Below, piece by piece: positions 61,842 through 64,000 of a stretch of 64,000 nt of DNA; position 1 is the stretch's first letter; each line of letters starts with the position of its first letter. Under the pieces are notes generated by a model. That model was not told the DNA's origin and did not search any database. It saw only the letters and a list, made by a program, of their open reading frames with translations. The stretch comes from Mucilaginibacter limnophilus (GTDB lineage Bacteria > Bacteroidota > Bacteroidia > Sphingobacteriales > Sphingobacteriaceae): contig NZ_SACK01000002.1 in assembly GCF_004005815.1 (NCBI RefSeq), positions 372,001 to 436,000 on the forward strand, in the 5' to 3' direction. The position numbers were made by a program, and so were the translations under genes.

Positions 61842-64000
61842 TTAAAACTCCAGTTTTTCGTCAACCTCGTTGCTATCTTGCTGCTGCTGGTTATAGGCGC
61901 CGCAATCAAGCGTAACGTTTACGCCAGATTGTGGCGGATCAAAATCAACATTCTGCTTAATACCAAGCGCCGCATTAGCATACACTTTTTTCATATACAG
62001 AGCGAAAACAGGCAACGCTGTATTAGCACCTTCACCAAGATTGGTTGAGCGGAAGTGTATATCACGGTCTTCGCAGCCTGTCCAAACTCCGGTAACCAAT
62101 TGTGGTGTTATACCTATAAACCAACCATCAGAATTTGACTGTGTGGTGCCCGTTTTGCCGCCGATAGGATTGTACAATTTGTATTTATAACGCAAACGAT
62201 AGCCTGTGCCTTCATCAACTACCGATTTAAGCATGGATGTCATGACATACGCGGTTTGATCATTAAGCGCCTGTACTACGCGTGGCTTATGCTCATACAA
62301 TACGTTGCCGTTTTTATCCTCGATACGCAACAGATAAGTAGGCTCTGTCCACACGCCATGGTTTACAAATGCTGAATAAGCGCCTGTCATATCATAAACC
62401 GAAGCGTTGAATGTACCCAAACATATTGAAGGATACGGGCCGATATCGGGGCTGTTTACACCCATTTTCTTAATTAATTCCATTACCGGCAATGGCTTAA
62501 CCTCATTCATTACATAAGCGGTGATGTAGTTTTGTGAGTTGGCCAATGCCTTACGCAGCGTAAGCACTCCAGGAATAGTACCGGTTGAACGCGGTGTCCA
62601 TGGCTCGCCGTAGCCGGTTATTGTTACGGGCACGTTAGCTACCTCCATACATGGTGAAATGCCCTGATCCATGGCCACTGCATAAGTAAATGGCTTGGCA
62701 GTTGAACCCACTTGACGGGTACCGGTTTTAACCTGATCATATTTAAAATGCTCGAAGTTAGTACCGCCAACCCATGCTTTTACATAACCGGTTGTTGGAT
62801 CCATGCTCATCAGCGCATTGCGCAGCATTAGTTTGTGATATACTATCGAATCGATAGGTTTCATCAGTGTATCAATATCTCCCTTCCATGTAAAAAGGGT
62901 CATTTTAGCAGGCGTGTTAAAATCTTCTTTAATCTCTTCCTCGCTTTTACCAGCCTCTTTCAATGCCTTGTACCTGTCACTGCGGTGCATGCCCTGCGTT
63001 AACAATAATTGAAATGTTGGTATACTTTTCCAAAGGCTGCGGCCACGCCAGTGCGCGTTAAACTCCGCCTGAAGCTGGCGCATATATTCTTTCTGCGCTT
63101 CTTCAGCATAGCGCTGCATGGTAGCATCAATTGTGGTATATATTTTTAAGCCGTCGCGGTCAAGGTCATACGGCACATCGCCTTCCTTATATATTGATTT
63201 TTCTACAAACAGCTTTTGCACCTCGCGCTTTAGTACAGCCCTGAAATACGGCGCTGAACCTTCGTTATGATTTATGCGGTGAAAATCCAAACCAAGCGGT
63301 TTAAGTTTTAACTCGTCGGCCTGGCCATCGCTTAAATAATGCTCTTCAGCCATGCGGCGAAGCACCAGGTTACGGCGGTTGGTAGCATTTTCGGGGTGAT
63401 TAATAGGGTTGTATATACCTGGACCGTTCACCATGCCTACCAGCAAAGCTGCCTGATCGGGTGTAAGTTTATCAGGTGTGGTATTAAAGTAAGTAAGTGA
63501 TGCCGATTTTATACCATATACATTATATGCGCCGAAATCAACGGTGTTAAGGTACATGGTGATGATCTCTTCTTTAGTATAATGTCGTTCGATTTTAACC
63601 GCGGTAATCCATTCCTGTAATTTTTGAATAATACGCTTAAATGGATTGCGTGCACGCTCAGAAAACAGGTTAAGCGCCAGCTGCTGGGTAATGGTACTAC
63701 CGCCTTGTTTTTTACCCACCAGGTTGTAAAATATGATGGTAAAAGTACGCTTGAAGTCGATACCTGAATGCTCTATAAAACGGCTATCCTCAGTAGCGAT
63801 AAGAGCGTTGATAACGTATGGCGATATTTCTTTATAAGTAACGTTAGAGCGGTTTTGCACAAAGTAGGTACCCAGCGTTTGTTTGTCGGACGAGTATACT
63901 ACCGATGCCAGATTGCTTTTCGGGTTCTCCAAATCTCTGAAAGATGGCAGTTGCCCGAACAAGCCGAAGGCCGTACACAGCAACATTAAAATAACGAACG
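61842..64000 (-). CDS. Class A penicillin-binding protein (cut by window end)
   Basis: A bifunctional peptidoglycan synthase (PBP1A/mrcA-like) with at least 718 residues; the frame remains open to base 64000, and the first visible residues belong to a membrane helix (FVILMLLCTAFGLFG), so the true start is outside. The glycosyltransferase domain has ATEDSRFIEHSGIDF and GGSTITQQLALNLF. The transpeptidase domain carries SxxK (QVGSTAKP), SxN (NSQN) and KTG (GGKTGTTQSN). It polymerises and cross-links the cell wall in the periplasm. It is the last feature, followed by its terminator. Confidence 0.93.
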   Translation of the reverse strand, partial: FVILMLLCTAFGLFGQLPSFRDLENPKSNLASVVYSSDKQTLGTYFVQNRSNVTYKEISPYVINALIATEDSRFIEHSGIDFKRTFTIIFYNLVGKKQGGSTITQQLALNLFSERARNPFKRIIQKLQEWITAVKIERHYTKEEIITMYLNTVDFGAYNVYGIKSASLTYFNTTPDKLTPDQAALLVGMVNGPGIYNPINHPENATNRRNLVLRRMAEEHYLSDGQADELKLKPLGLDFHRINHNEGSAPYFRAVLKREVQKLFVEKSIYKEGDVPYDLDRDGLKIYTTIDATMQRYAEEAQKEYMRQLQAEFNAHWRGRSLWKSIPTFQLLLTQGMHRSDRYKALKEAGKSEEEIKEDFNTPAKMTLFTWKGDIDTLMKPIDSIVYHKLMLRNALMSMDPTTGYVKAWVGGTNFEHFKYDQVKTGTRQVGSTAKPFTYAVAMDQGISPCMEVANVPVTITGYGEPWTPRSTGTIPGVLTLRKALANSQNYITAYVMNEVKPLPVMELIKKMGVNSPDIGPYPSICLGTFNASVYDMTGAYSAFVNHGVWTEPTYLLRIEDKNGNVLYEHKPRVVQALNDQTAYVMTSMLKSVVDEGTGYRLRYKYKLYNPIGGKTGTTQSNSDGWFIGITPQLVTGVWTGCEDRDIHFRSTNLGEGANTALPVFALYMKKVYANAALGIKQNVDFDPPQSGVNVTLDCGAYNQQQQDSNEVDEKLEF

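Overview
The window is about 64 kb of a Bacteroidota chromosome, most likely from the family Sphingobacteriaceae (Mucilaginibacter/Pedobacter-like). The evidence is a complete gldKLMN block (type IX secretion/gliding motor), a quinol:cytochrome c oxidoreductase of the alternative complex III type fused into one operon with an aa3-type oxidase, a bacillithiol enzyme (BshC), Bacteroidota-specific small proteins (DUF4295, DUF4271, DUF4286), and many promoters fitting the Bacteroidota consensus TTTG - about 20 bp - TAnnTTTG. No tRNA, rRNA, CRISPR array, insertion sequence or prophage was recognised. Genes are dense and no gene-free stretch exceeds 300 bp.

Layout. 1-5500: the end of signal peptidase I, then a minus-strand block that starts with ribosomal genes rpmB, rpmG and DUF4295, a terminator, ftsY, rimO and bshC. 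5694-9388: acetyl-CoA synthetase converging on phosphoglucose isomerase around a nested palindrome. 9640-16442: a small orphan protein, prfB with its programmed +1 frameshift, an esterase, a SirB1-like protein, a methyltransferase, an outer-membrane beta-barrel protein and a bacterial deoxyhypusine synthase homologue. 16697-33406: a 16.7-kb respiratory super-cluster (actABCDEF, coxB, coxA, ctaA, ctaB, two subunit III-type genes, subunit IV, SCO1, DUF420 and a CxxC mini-protein). This cluster encodes a quinol-to-oxygen electron path together with its heme A and copper assembly factors.

33425-42000: a DUF2461 protein, an OmpA lipoprotein, an NTF2-like secreted protein, a PfkB kinase, a VWA/AAA+ chelatase-like pair, a membrane metallophosphoesterase, an UbiA-like membrane protein and a methyltransferase. 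42114-46539 (minus): a lipoprotein resembling an S9 prolyl oligopeptidase but lacking the catalytic Ser and His, co-directional and nearly contiguous with a sensor kinase, a response regulator and a small membrane protein. This looks like an undescribed sensing module and is the most interesting locus in the window. 46675-54896: a TPR protein, DUF4286, two tandem JmjC-like cupins, HemW, a PAS-AraC regulator beside a pair of matched inverted repeats, DUF4271 and HemD. 55149-59809: gldK, gldL, gldM, gldN. 59851-64000: uvrC and a class A penicillin-binding protein cut by the window edge.

Two genome-wide habits are visible. First, several genes carry the -7 box only 4-6 nt before ATG, predicting leaderless or nearly leaderless mRNAs. 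Second, gene junctions are filled by short, mutually different palindromic or tandem repeats, one of which appears to supply the start codon of the AAA+ gene.
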